From Rufibacter sediminis (GTDB taxonomy: Bacteria > Bacteroidota > Bacteroidia > Cytophagales > Hymenobacteraceae): a DNA stretch of 64,000 nt. The DNA lies in the NCBI RefSeq assembly GCF_014269285.1, contig NZ_JACOAF010000003.1:59117-123116 (forward strand), in the 5' to 3' direction. A program made the position numbers and the translations under genes. Below are positions 53,729-62,997 of the stretch, piece after piece. The notes below the pieces were generated by a model that saw nothing but the letters and a program-made list of their open reading frames with translations, was not told where the DNA came from and searched no databases. Numbering within the stretch: position 1 is the first letter of the stretch; the number at the start of each line of letters is the position of its first letter.

Positions 53729-54148
53729 TTAGCCTTCCTGTTTCAGCCATTCCAATGCAGCTTTTTTGGTAGCGAATGTCTGGCTTTGAATCTTTAACTC
53801 AACCTTGCTGGTAACCTCCTCCGAAATCTGCTCGGACTCTTGCTGTCTAATTGTATCAGTATGGAGAATACTCGCTGATTTCTGGAGCCTAGTGTTCTGT
53901 AGGTTCTTTGCGAACCGCGTCACTATATCCAGATAAGTGGTGCGGTCAATGTCTGGGTGTATGACCGTTTTGCTGCTATCAATAAGTAGTCTCTTCACAT
54001 CATAAGACCTGATGTAATCAACCAAAATGCTTAAGGAGCGCTCTATCTCCAGAAGATCGTAGCTATTGACGTTGGGCCAATCAACGGACAGAATATCTGT
54101 GCTTGGGTTGTAGTCAAGAATGATTAAGTGATTTTGAAATAATATCAT
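53729..54148 (-). CDS. STAS/SpoIIAA-like protein
   Basis: A 139-residue protein with a strand-helix pattern like STAS/SpoIIAA-like folds (LDYNPSTDILSVDWPN, LSILVDYIRSYDVKRLLID). It has no signal. Similar small proteins occur scattered in Bacteroidota; the function is unknown. It converges on the XRE-ImmA/IrrE gene. Confidence 0.5.
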   Translation of the reverse strand: MILFQNHLIILDYNPSTDILSVDWPNVNSYDLLEIERSLSILVDYIRSYDVKRLLIDSSKTVIHPDIDRTTYLDIVTRFAKNLQNTRLQKSASILHTDTIRQQESEQISEEVTSKVELKIQSQTFATKKAALEWLKQEG

Positions 54149-54307
54149 GTCTTGATAAATGGCTGATTGAAGACCTGCTGCAAACTTATCTGGCTTTATG
54201 AATTTTAGAATTATGGAATTTAAAGCTAATAATTATAAAAACAGCAACCTATATCAGTAGGACCTACTATCGCTATCTAATCAATTGAAAAGTTTAAGCC
54301 ATGTTAG

Positions 54308-54362
54308 AATGAGTTGTAACACTAGGGTTACTTAATCCTAGTGAAGGAGAATCTGACTCATT
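54308..54362 (+). promoter_or_regulatory. Nested stem-loop in the crcB leader
   Basis: Outer arms AATGAGT (54308-54314) / ACTCATT (54356-54362) enclose an inner hairpin CACTAGG / CCTAGTG with a 10-nt loop, then AAGGAGAATCTG. It ends 30 bp before the crcB start. It lacks the fluoride riboswitch consensus that I know; it could be a regulatory leader. Confidence 0.45.
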
Positions 54363-54392
54363 TTACAATTAACCTAAAACCGGAAATCCTGA

Positions 54393-54767
54393 ATGATAAA
54401 ACATATACTATTGGTGGGGATTGGCGGGGCAGTTGGCAGCATTCTGCGTTACCTAACGGCTTTGTTCGTTTCAAAATACTACGCCAACATTTTCCCGCTT
54501 GCCACTTTTACGGCCAATGTGGTGGGTTGCCTGCTCATTGGCCTATTCATTGGATTCCTTAACCGTTACTACCAGGCAGATGCTGATTTGCGCCTTCTGC
54601 TAGCAACCGGCTTCTGTGGCGGCTATACCACTTTTTCGGCTTTCTCTGCCGAGAGCTTACACCTCTTGCAGCAAGGCAATTACCTTATAGCCCTCACGTA
54701 TGTTGGAGTAAGTGTTGTGTTTTCTCTACTTGCCGTAGGAGTAGGCCTGGCTTTGTTTGAAGTCTAA
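54393..54767 (+). CDS. crcB: CrcB/Fluc fluoride channel
   Basis: A 124-residue membrane protein with four helices and CrcB hallmarks: GGAVGSILRYL, FTANVVGCLLIG and GFCGGYTTFSAFS. It exports fluoride as a dimer in the inner membrane. The start follows a nested stem-loop leader. A plus-strand frame from 54341 that overlaps the start is a shadow. Confidence 0.93.
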   Translation: MIKHILLVGIGGAVGSILRYLTALFVSKYYANIFPLATFTANVVGCLLIGLFIGFLNRYYQADADLRLLLATGFCGGYTTFSAFSAESLHLLQQGNYLIALTYVGVSVVFSLLAVGVGLALFEV

Positions 54768-54809
54768 CCCAGACGCAAACCATTGGCCTTGCTAATGGAG
54801 ACACTTTTT

Positions 54810-54849
54810 CTGTTTTTGGCCTTATTTCTGAAAATCAGGCCAAAAACAG
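54810..54849. repeat. Copy of the CGTTTTTGGCC palindrome family
   Basis: CTGTTTTTGGCC pairs with GGCCAAAAACAG (40 bp overall, same length as the type copy at 12901). It lies between crcB and the UDG-like gene, where it may also end crcB transcription. Confidence 0.82.
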
Positions 54850-54894
54850 ATGGATTAACTGTGCCAGTGCATTGAAAGAAGTAAAAACTAACCA

Positions 54895-55449
54895 ATGATA
54901 GAAGAACATCCTTTTGGCTACTACCTACCTGAAAACGCTGATAAGTTATTGATAGGGAGCTTTCCTTGCCACAACGGCAAAGACTATGGAGATTGGTTTT
55001 ATAGCGGGAGCGGCAAAAGCGATTTTTGGAAATTAATGTCTGATGTCTTTGGTATGCCCTGCTTTACCAAAGACAATAAAACCGAAATATGTCTGAAGCA
55101 TGGAATAGCCATCACAGACATAGCTTCAAAGATAGAAAGGACAAAAGGTAACTGCTCAGATTCTAACCTGAAAATAGTTGAGGTAAATACGGCTGGCATC
55201 AACAGTTGCTTGAAAGCAAATATCAAGGTCATCTATTTCACAAGTAAGTTTGTTGAGAGGCATTTTTCAAGGAATTTTCCGGAGGTAAAAATCCCCAGCT
55301 CCGTCCTACTCTCCCCTTCCCCGGCTGCCAATGTGTATATAGCTGGTTTACCTGAATATAAAGACTTATTGAATAGGAAGGAAGTCTCCTCTCCCTATGA
55401 TTTTAGACTGCTTAAATACCAAGACTCCCTTCTGAATGGTAATAGATAA
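54895..55449 (+). CDS. Uracil-DNA-glycosylase-superfamily-like protein
   Basis: A 184-residue cytoplasmic protein resembling the UDG/MUG superfamily. LLIGSFPCHNGKDYGDWFY near the N-terminus occupies the place of the catalytic loop, and LLSPSPAANVYIAG near the C-terminus occupies that of the DNA-intercalation loop. A base-excision role is possible but the catalytic residues cannot be verified by eye. It overlaps the next gene by 14 bp. Confidence 0.6.
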   Translation: MIEEHPFGYYLPENADKLLIGSFPCHNGKDYGDWFYSGSGKSDFWKLMSDVFGMPCFTKDNKTEICLKHGIAITDIASKIERTKGNCSDSNLKIVEVNTAGINSCLKANIKVIYFTSKFVERHFSRNFPEVKIPSSVLLSPSPAANVYIAGLPEYKDLLNRKEVSSPYDFRLLKYQDSLLNGNR

Positions 55450-56344
55450 AGAAACAAACAAAGTCTTTTTCTCAGACCAATTGTTTGCTGACAGCCGTTA
55501 TGGCGACACCTTTGACAGGATTTGCTCTGTTCTGGAAAAACACCAAATAGAGCATGGTATCATTAACTCGACAAAAGATATCTGGTGCAGAGACTACATG
55601 CCCATCCAGAAAGCGGCATCTAAATTTATCCAGTTCAGGTACGAGCCTTCTTATTTAGCAGAAGATCTGGATTTACAGACAGACCCAAAAACAACCCTTG
55701 AGCTAAACCAGATTCAGGCTACTTTCTCCAGTATAAATGTAGACGGCGGAAACGTGTTAAGGTGGGAAGACAGGGTGATTATTACAGACAGGATATTCCA
55801 GGAGAACCCAGCTTACACCAACAAGTCTAAGTTGGTAGATGAATTAGAAAAACTCTTTGAAGCCGAGGTAATTGTTATACCGCAAATAAAATCAGACATG
55901 ACTGGCCACGCAGATGGGTTGGTGAGGTTTTATGACAGGACTACGCTCATCGGCAATTGCCTGGAAGAGGAGTATGACTATTGGAAAAAAGGCATGAAGA
56001 AAGTGCTTTCTGATTACAGCCTTAGCTATATTGATATGCCGTTTCTGGAGTATAAAGTCAAAGGCTACCCTGAATCGGCAATAGGTTGCTATGTGAACTA
56101 TCTGGAAGTGGCAAACTTAATCCTAGCCCCCATTTTTGAGGTGGAGGGAAACAAAGACGAGGAAGCCGTTGGAATTCTTACAGAAGTGTTTGCAGATAGA
56201 ACCGTAGAGCCAATAAACATCAATGACGTGGCAATCCATGGCGGATTGTTGAACTGTATAAGCTGGAACGTAATAAAAGGAGAATACGCATATCATACCC
56301 TTCCCAAAACGTTGGGCTACCTAAACTCCGCTGATTGTCTTTAA
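55436..56344 (+). CDS. Agmatine-deiminase-like (PAD superfamily) protein
   Basis: A 302-residue guanidino-group-modifying enzyme family member with KDIWCRDYMPIQ, VDGGNVLRW, GHADGLVRF and a C-terminal HGGLLNCISWN with the expected catalytic Cys. It is shorter than agmatine deiminases (about 340-370) and lacks their usual N-terminal substrate loop. The common GGGGIHC end is GGLLNC. The substrate is therefore uncertain: agmatine, peptidyl-Arg or another guanidine. It overlaps the UDG-like gene by 14 bp, so it is co-translated. Confidence 0.72.
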   Translation: MVIDKETNKVFFSDQLFADSRYGDTFDRICSVLEKHQIEHGIINSTKDIWCRDYMPIQKAASKFIQFRYEPSYLAEDLDLQTDPKTTLELNQIQATFSSINVDGGNVLRWEDRVIITDRIFQENPAYTNKSKLVDELEKLFEAEVIVIPQIKSDMTGHADGLVRFYDRTTLIGNCLEEEYDYWKKGMKKVLSDYSLSYIDMPFLEYKVKGYPESAIGCYVNYLEVANLILAPIFEVEGNKDEEAVGILTEVFADRTVEPININDVAIHGGLLNCISWNVIKGEYAYHTLPKTLGYLNSADCL

Positions 56345-56380
56345 CTAACGACTAAGGCAAAACCCTAGCTATAAGTAAAG

Positions 56381-56426
56381 GATGCGTTTTTGGCCTGTTT
56401 TCCCAAAATGAGGCCAGAAACGCATC
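56381..56426. repeat. Copy of the CGTTTTTGGCC palindrome family between convergent genes
   Basis: GATGCGTTTTTGGCC pairs with GGCCAGAAACGCATC around a TGTTTTCCCAAAATGA centre (one mismatch). It lies between the deiminase-like gene and the restriction-modification gene and is well placed to terminate both. Confidence 0.82.
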
Positions 56427-56443
56427 TCTTTCTTACTACCGCT

Positions 56444-59400
56444 TTAAAACTCCAGCTGTGGCAATTCTTCTACTATGTCTGCGGTTTGTACGCTTACGTT
56501 GATAACACTCAACAGCAAGTCTAGGATATAGCGGGGGTTGCCTACTTCGTCTGCCCAGTCATTGGGGTCATTTTTAATACCGCTGTCTTTGTGGGTGGTT
56601 ACCTGGTACCGCTCCATTACCCAATCAATGGCGCTTTTGCCGTTAACTGTGTAATCATAAGCTTTGGCAGGAATGTTCTCAAGGGTAATCTTGCTGTTGT
56701 AGAGAATGCAGTCTTTCTGGCCTTTCTTAGGGAAGCGCATTTTCTCTACTTTATAGAACCCGCTCTCTGCTCCGGTTACGGTAACCCCTGGGTATGCCGG
56801 CACGCTCTCATAGTTAAGGTGCAGGTCTGCCAGGGCGCGGCCCGCTTTGCTAAACTTCCAGAAATCACGCACATCTTCTACCAGGGGCAGGCGGGGCAGC
56901 ATTTTCTTTAGGTCATTGGCAAAGAGGGTGCGGTAAGTGGGGCTGTGCAGGAACCCGTAAACGTAGTAGAAGATATCTTCTTTGCTCACGTTTTTGCCGT
57001 ATTGCTTTTTGGCCCGGTCTAAGATAAAGTCACTTAGCCCATCGCGGCGGGTGTATTCACTTTCCCCTGAAGCATCAAACAAACCAGGGGTTTGCTTTTG
57101 CCGCTCTTCGTAATAATACAGCGGAAAAACCTGTCCATTAAATTGAAGCTGGACATCTGGAATAATATCAGTTATAATAACAGTGAAGTTTTTTGAATCT
57201 CCTATACCAGAAATACAGATGACGAAATTTTTATTTGAAGGAGTTGGGAAGAACTCGTTCATTTGACCCCGTCTATGAATCATTTTCTCCCCTAAATATA
57301 CATTTTGCTTAAAAAAAGGTCTATACAGGCCTTTGGCTGTCTTTTTTTGTTCAAAAACAGCCCTATTCCCTTTCTCTAATTGCAATATCAAACTACTGGT
57401 CCAACTGATGTTCCTTGGGTCTACATTAATGAAGTCATTAACTTTAGGATTTAATGGCTTAGCTCCATTAAAATCATCTACTTGCTGATTATAGAAACTA
57501 ACCATTTTCTCCATATTTGATTTAAGTAGGCTCAATGAAGAATTATAAACCCATGTGTCCCTTGATGATTCATTTCCTCTAGAATTAACCACAAAAAACA
57601 CTTTTGCCTTTAAATCAAATTTCTTTTCTGATTGAATTGGGATAAATGTTCCGAAGGCGTCATTCCGTTCGTTCACCCAGTCGCCGTGGTCATTGGGGGT
57701 AAGTTGTTTCCAGGGCATTTCAGCATTACCAACAGATTTAAACTTTTTAACCAAAGCGAGCTTTTCTTCGCGGTTTAAATAGTCGCCAATGTCATGGTAA
57801 TGAATGATAGCCTTCTTACCTGTATGAGCTGGATTTTTGACCAGCAACGTAATTGAAATGGGGGTTCTGGAACCTCCTCCAAAGACGTTTCCGGCTTCTT
57901 TTTGCCTTAACTCCCCGCTGGTGCGCGCATTACCTCGTAAGTTGAAAACGTAAATCGCGGAAAACTCATTTTCCAATGATTTCCGAAAGCCGTCGGCACT
58001 ATTTCCATCAAGCCAAGCCCCATTAGAAACAAAACAGACAATGCCGCCATTCTTATCTAAGCGGTCTGTGCTCCACCGGAAAGCCTTTATATAGGAATCG
58101 TATAAAGAGTTTTTGTTCGTAGCATCGGTTGCCTTGGCATACGTAGCCGCTATGCGCGCATCTAGTTTAGGATAAGCCTGGTTCTGGGCATTGTCATTGG
58201 CAGACTTTTGCCCCACAGAGTACGGCGGATTGCCCATAATCACCCGCAGCGGGGCATTCTTCTGCGACATAATCCGTTCAAAGTTCCGGGAGAAAGTGGT
58301 TTCCGTGCCGTACTGCGTGGTTTTTACTTCGTCTAACTGAAAGGTATCGGTGAGCACAATGCCTTCAAAAGATTGGTATTCCTGGTTTTCCTCTAATTGG
58401 TCATGAAAGGCGTTTTCAATGTTTACGGCCGCAATGTAGTACGCCAGCAATACAATCTCATTGGCGTGCAGCTCCTGCTTAAACTTGCGCTCCAAATCCT
58501 TCTTATCAATCAGGCCGCTCTGCAACAGGCGAGTAATAAAGGTGCCGGTACCGGTAAAAGGGTCCAGCACGTGTACGTTTTCATCAGAAATACTGCGGCC
58601 AAATTCTTTCTTCAGTACATCATTCACTGAATGGATGATAAAATCCACTACCTCCACGGGTGTATAGACAATGCCCAGCCTTTCCACCATTTTAGGGAAG
58701 GCCGTTTTAAAGAACTTGTCATACAGCTCAATGATAATGCGCTGCTTGCCTTCGGCGTTGTCAATGTTGCTGGCCCGCATCTTCACCGATTCATAGAACT
58801 TCTGGAGTGTTTCGGTATCCTTCTCCAAGGCCCCACCTTCCAGCAAATCCAGCATGGTTTGCATACTTACCGAGATGGGGTTGTTGTTCACAAAAGAATA
58901 CCCCTCAAACAAGGCCTCAAAAACCGGCTTGGTAATTATGTGCTGGCTCAGCATCTCTACCGCCTCATGCTGGGTAATGCTGGGGTTGATGTTCTTCTTC
59001 AGCCCGTTCAAGAACCCGGCAAACGCTTCTCTATGTGCTGTGTCTTCGTTTATCAGTTTATGGATGCGCTCCGCCTGGCGCTCGGCAATCTCAGCCACGT
59101 TTTTGGCCCATTGCTCCCAATACCGGCGGTCGCCTACTTTTTGCACCATCCGGGCAAACACCACATTTTGCAATTGCTCAAATTGCAGCATCAATTGGTT
59201 GGCCAGCTGTTGGGTTGTTCCATAAGGAGCCGGGTCTTCAGCCACCGTAGGCAACCCATCTGGCGTGAAGGCATATTCCGGACGCCCTACTATGATTTGC
59301 TCCGGCCTATGTTTGTTCAGCTCAATCTTATTAACCGTCGCGTTAAACCGGTCATCATGGGCCCGTAAGGCGTTCAAAACTGTCCAGACTACCTTGTAGC

Positions 59401-61303
59401 GGTCGTTATCATCCAGGGCTTTGTCTGCCTCTACATTGCTGGGCACAACCACCGGTATAATAATGTACCCGTACTTTTTACCCGGTGCTTTCCGCATTAC
59501 CCGCCCTACTGACTGTACCACATCTACCTGCGAGTTGCGGGCCGAAAGGAACATGACAGCATCCAGAGAGGGCACGTCTACCCCCTCGCTCAAACAGCGC
59601 ACATTGGTAAGAACCCGGCATTCATTGTTCTCGGTTTCCGCTTTGAGCCAGCCTAACAGCTCATCGCGCTGGGGCGCGGTCATGGTGCCATCTATGTGCT
59701 GCGATGCCACTGACACCATCTGTTCTTTTTTCTCGTCGGGCAGGGAGTTGATGTAAGAATCGGTAGCGGTCATGAAATTGGCCGTTATCTTTTTAGATTC
59801 TTCTATGTTCCGGCAAAAAGCCAAGGCCCGGCGCATCGGCTCCGGGTCACTCTCCTTTATAATGCCGGCATCGCCCAACACTTTTTTAGAGAGCGCATTG
59901 ACGCACCCTATCAGCTTAGAAGCATCATCGGTATTGATTTCACTTTCCTGGCCGGCAATCATTTTCTGTACCGCCGGTGGCACGTCCTGGTCACTCAACG
60001 TAAGAATCAGCACCTTGTAATCGGTGAGTAAATCTCTGGAAACCGCTTCTCCAAAACCTATTCGGTAGATTTCCTCGCCATACAGTTTTGGGTCATCCAT
60101 GGAGCACAAAACGGCATCGGCCTGGGCAGCTTTGCTTTTGGTGTCGTCGCTGTAGAGCCTGGGGGTGGCGGTCATGTATAACCGCTTTTTGGCCTGCAGA
60201 AAATCAGGGTCATGCACTTTGGTAAAAGCCGACTCGTCTTCACCGGCCAATGCTACCCCCGTGGTACGGTGCGCTTCATCGCAGATGATTAAGTCAAAAA
60301 CGCCAAAACCGATATCGGTCTGTAGTAATTGCTTCTGCGCCTGGGCAATTACCTCAATGGATTGGTATGTGGAGAAAACCACCGTCATGCCAGGCTTTCG
60401 GTTTTCTTTTATGTGCCGGAACTGCTGTAGAATATCTTTTACATTAGTAGAGGCCGGCAAGGCCAAATCCACTACGCTGAAACTATCCGTATCTTCGTTT
60501 TTGGTCTTTTTGCGGGTTATTTCAGGGTCTGAGCAAATACAGATGGGGTTAATGGGCTCCAGCGCATCAGCTGACCATTCGCGCAGCGTTTGCCCCAACA
60601 AAGAGATAGACGGCACCAGGAACAGTATTAAGCCCCTGCCGTCTGTTTCATTTTCAGCAATCCGCAGCGAGTTAAAGGTCTTGCCCGTGCCGCAGGCCAT
60701 GATTAGCTTGCCCCGCTCCGCGTCTTTAAAATGCTCATGCGTTTTGCCCAAGGCCTTTTTTTGGTGCGCACGCAACTCCTTCTTAGGGGCTCTGGCCGCC
60801 TCCCCGTGTATGCCCTGCTCCAGTTTTTCCCAATCAACGGGTGCTTCCCTTAAATCATGCAGGTTTAACCTGGTTACCGGCGGATTTTGATTTCTGATAG
60901 CCTCTTCTGCATTGCTTCCCCATTTCTTACCAATGGTATCAATCCATAGGCGCTGCGTAAACCGGATGGATTTCAGGTCTTCCCCTTTGAACTCCCGGCT
61001 GGAGGTAGAAAGAAAAGAATCAACTGCCGGTTTATCTATCAGAGCATTCTCCTGATAGCATTTACATTGAATAGCCCAGTAGTCGCCATCCAGCGTCAAC
61101 GCCACTAAATCAATTCCGGTATCACCGCCTCCCAAATCATGGCGCCCCGGAAACTCATTCCAGAGCCATACCTTTTGGAACAGGTAAGCATATTTGGGGT
61201 CTGTTTTGAGATAGGCCTGCATCAACCGCTCAAAGCGCTCACCTTTATCTCGTTCTGAAAAGGCTACTCTCCGGTATTTATCTAGTATTTTCTGAAAACT
61301 CAT
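56444..61303 (-). CDS. Single-chain restriction-modification enzyme (type ISP-like)
   Basis: A 1619-residue protein. The N-terminal Mrr-like nuclease has GGGDTGIDLVAL (Asp64) and AIQCKCYQ (about 77-84). An SF2 helicase/translocase follows with ACGTGKT at 203-209, DEAH at 342-345, TATPR at 378-382 and QSVGRVMRK. The gamma-type N6-adenine methyltransferase has DPFTGTGTF (about residue 910) and IMGNPPYS (about 1020), then a C-terminal target-recognition region. This order is that of single-polypeptide type ISP enzymes such as LlaBIII, which restrict unmethylated phage DNA. No separate specificity gene is nearby, so it is self-contained. Confidence 0.9.
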   Translation of the reverse strand: MSFQKILDKYRRVAFSERDKGERFERLMQAYLKTDPKYAYLFQKVWLWNEFPGRHDLGGGDTGIDLVALTLDGDYWAIQCKCYQENALIDKPAVDSFLSTSSREFKGEDLKSIRFTQRLWIDTIGKKWGSNAEEAIRNQNPPVTRLNLHDLREAPVDWEKLEQGIHGEAARAPKKELRAHQKKALGKTHEHFKDAERGKLIMACGTGKTFNSLRIAENETDGRGLILFLVPSISLLGQTLREWSADALEPINPICICSDPEITRKKTKNEDTDSFSVVDLALPASTNVKDILQQFRHIKENRKPGMTVVFSTYQSIEVIAQAQKQLLQTDIGFGVFDLIICDEAHRTTGVALAGEDESAFTKVHDPDFLQAKKRLYMTATPRLYSDDTKSKAAQADAVLCSMDDPKLYGEEIYRIGFGEAVSRDLLTDYKVLILTLSDQDVPPAVQKMIAGQESEINTDDASKLIGCVNALSKKVLGDAGIIKESDPEPMRRALAFCRNIEESKKITANFMTATDSYINSLPDEKKEQMVSVASQHIDGTMTAPQRDELLGWLKAETENNECRVLTNVRCLSEGVDVPSLDAVMFLSARNSQVDVVQSVGRVMRKAPGKKYGYIIIPVVVPSNVEADKALDDNDRYKVVWTVLNALRAHDDRFNATVNKIELNKHRPEQIIVGRPEYAFTPDGLPTVAEDPAPYGTTQQLANQLMLQFEQLQNVVFARMVQKVGDRRYWEQWAKNVAEIAERQAERIHKLINEDTAHREAFAGFLNGLKKNINPSITQHEAVEMLSQHIITKPVFEALFEGYSFVNNNPISVSMQTMLDLLEGGALEKDTETLQKFYESVKMRASNIDNAEGKQRIIIELYDKFFKTAFPKMVERLGIVYTPVEVVDFIIHSVNDVLKKEFGRSISDENVHVLDPFTGTGTFITRLLQSGLIDKKDLERKFKQELHANEIVLLAYYIAAVNIENAFHDQLEENQEYQSFEGIVLTDTFQLDEVKTTQYGTETTFSRNFERIMSQKNAPLRVIMGNPPYSVGQKSANDNAQNQAYPKLDARIAATYAKATDATNKNSLYDSYIKAFRWSTDRLDKNGGIVCFVSNGAWLDGNSADGFRKSLENEFSAIYVFNLRGNARTSGELRQKEAGNVFGGGSRTPISITLLVKNPAHTGKKAIIHYHDIGDYLNREEKLALVKKFKSVGNAEMPWKQLTPNDHGDWVNERNDAFGTFIPIQSEKKFDLKAKVFFVVNSRGNESSRDTWVYNSSLSLLKSNMEKMVSFYNQQVDDFNGAKPLNPKVNDFINVDPRNISWTSSLILQLEKGNRAVFEQKKTAKGLYRPFFKQNVYLGEKMIHRRGQMNEFFPTPSNKNFVICISGIGDSKNFTVIITDIIPDVQLQFNGQVFPLYYYEERQKQTPGLFDASGESEYTRRDGLSDFILDRAKKQYGKNVSKEDIFYYVYGFLHSPTYRTLFANDLKKMLPRLPLVEDVRDFWKFSKAGRALADLHLNYESVPAYPGVTVTGAESGFYKVEKMRFPKKGQKDCILYNSKITLENIPAKAYDYTVNGKSAIDWVMERYQVTTHKDSGIKNDPNDWADEVGNPRYILDLLLSVINVSVQTADIVEELPQLEF

Positions 61304-61558
61304 TCTGGGCTATTATTAATCTCCTTCCACCTGTAAACCTGTAATCCAATGGTATTTACACTCAAATAGGAGTTTGTTTTAGGTGAAATGGCAAGGAACG
61401 CCTGCTTTGCAATTGGTAAATATAATATTTATAGCGCAACGCATTTAGGGAAATCACAAAACCACTTCTCTATTGAAAGTTACATCGTGGCCAGACAACT
61501 TATAAAAATATTTTCATTTGGAAATTTCAGCTACGCTGGAAAAGTAGTATCTTTTAGC

Positions 61559-62249
61559 ATGGAAGCAGAAAAAGACGAAGGCAACGTATATGCCTCCAAC
61601 GTTGAAGATAAGATTATCCATATCTCCGAGGCACGCAGCGGAAAGAAGGGATATTTCTGCCTGGGCTGCAGTAGGGAAATGCAAGCCGTTAAATCCAAGA
61701 TTGAGAATTATCGGTCTTACTTCCGGCATGACCCCAAAGGAGTAGAGCCAAACAGAAAGTGTACTTATTCAGATGAAACCCACCGGCATAAACTAGCCAA
61801 AGATATTCTCCAACAAATTGAGGGAAAGGCAAGAAGTCTATCAAGCGAATTTGCAAAACATGAAGAGCTTGCAAGAGAACAGTTTGCTCAGCTTGAAAAC
61901 GCTGAAAGAAGAGAAATTGAGAAAATTCAGGAGTCAGGCAGAGACCTTCCGGCTACATTTGGACGAGAGGGAGAGGATCTTGAAGCAAGATATAGAGAAT
62001 TACGAGCTTCAACTGCTAGAACAGTTGAAAGCCGAGATGTCAGCGGCGGAACAGAATTGTCACGCAGAGTTAAGAGAACTTTACAATCAGGGTCATTACT
62101 CGCAGATTTCCAACAGAATCTCGAACATTTCAAACGAAACAGAAAAGCTTGGGAATGCTTTAAGTCGGGGGCTTTCAAGGATTGGCTTAGATAAAAAAGG
62201 AGTTGACGCTGATAAATTTATTGAGTTGATGGAGCAACACGCGCCGTAA
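61559..62249 (+). pseudogene. Frameshifted CoiA-like zinc-finger/coiled-coil gene
   Basis: The N-terminal part in one frame (MEAEKDEGNVY...) has a CoiA/zinc-finger-like CLGCSREMQAV and CTYSDETHRHKLAKDILQQ. About 90 residues on, a different frame gives a long amphipathic coiled coil (EVYQANLQNMKSLQENSLLS...) with a good ending at 62247-62249. The switch must lie between 61797 and about 61835, near GAGGGAAAGG. The simplest reading is one gene broken by a 1-base insertion or 2-base deletion. Programmed frameshifting or a sequencing error is possible. The upstream frame continues to 62194 with Arg-rich sequence. Confidence 0.5.
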
Positions 62250-62359
62250 CTTCAATTCAGCATTTAACTCTTTGCAATTGTAAAACTGCCTAAATCATCA
62301 TCCAATACGTTTACACATCCTATTAAAACTAACCTGTCAGAAGACGATAATTTTTATAA

Positions 62360-62734
62360 ATGATTAAAATAAAACACCCAGAAGAAGATTGTAACGTTAG
62401 CCAAGAAGCATTTTTAGCTAATTGCCCAGTTGATCAGCGCCGGTTCCATGAACTGCTTTTCACAGTTGGCAACATTACCTACCGGTACCATCAGAGCGCC
62501 AAAGACTACTCTCCCAGTCTTCAAGATTATCATGAATGGCTGGAAGGGTTGCCAGAAAACGTCAGTAAAGGAATGCAGGAGAAAGGCTTTGAAAGCTGCA
62601 AAAGCGTTCTCTCTTTTACACGGTACGTGAATGAGAAAAACGATGTGGGGTTAGAAGAGTATATTCAGCAACAGATGGATGCCGAGGATTTAGCAGAATA
62701 TCAAAGTCTTTTAACCATTGAAAAAGAACAGTAG
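62360..62734 (+). CDS. Uncharacterised 124-residue protein
   Basis: A hydrophilic, mostly helical protein (MIKIKHPEEDCNVSQEAFLAN...) with no signal or membrane segment and no family that I recognise. It follows the broken CoiA-like gene by 110 bp. Well-formed start, even codon use and lack of a competing frame favour a real gene. Confidence 0.55.
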   Translation: MIKIKHPEEDCNVSQEAFLANCPVDQRRFHELLFTVGNITYRYHQSAKDYSPSLQDYHEWLEGLPENVSKGMQEKGFESCKSVLSFTRYVNEKNDVGLEEYIQQQMDAEDLAEYQSLLTIEKEQ

Positions 62735-62963
62735 CTACCAATATGCAGGAACCTCAAGAAATTCTAAATTCAAGCCTACTAGAAGCACTTCAACAGGTAA
62801 TATCTGGCCTAGCAGACCCCACCAAGCATTATATGGTCAATGCCAATTATTGCTGATTTTCAGCAATTTTATATCCTATTATAAAAACATTACAATTACA
62901 AAAGCTGGCAAATATGCCAAAACAATTACAGTATACTTTCTCTTAATAAATTTGACGCGTTTA

Positions 62964-62997
62964 AATTGGATAATCGAAATATTTCGATTATCCAATT
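62964..62997 (-). terminator. 34-bp perfect palindrome at the end of the VOC gene
   Basis: AATTGGATAATCGAAAT is followed directly by its exact reverse complement. It overlaps the stop codon at 62988-62990 of the VOC gene. It could be its terminator, since the stem is stable and AT-rich. Confidence 0.6.

Noticed and set aside
54308..54392. Fluoride riboswitch upstream of crcB
   Set aside because: The conserved fluoride-aptamer segments I know are not present, only a different nested stem-loop, which is reported as an unexplained leader.
54341..54562. A 73-codon frame overlapping the crcB start
   Set aside because: It shares the leader and the first part of crcB out of frame and has no family. 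CrcB motifs establish the other frame.
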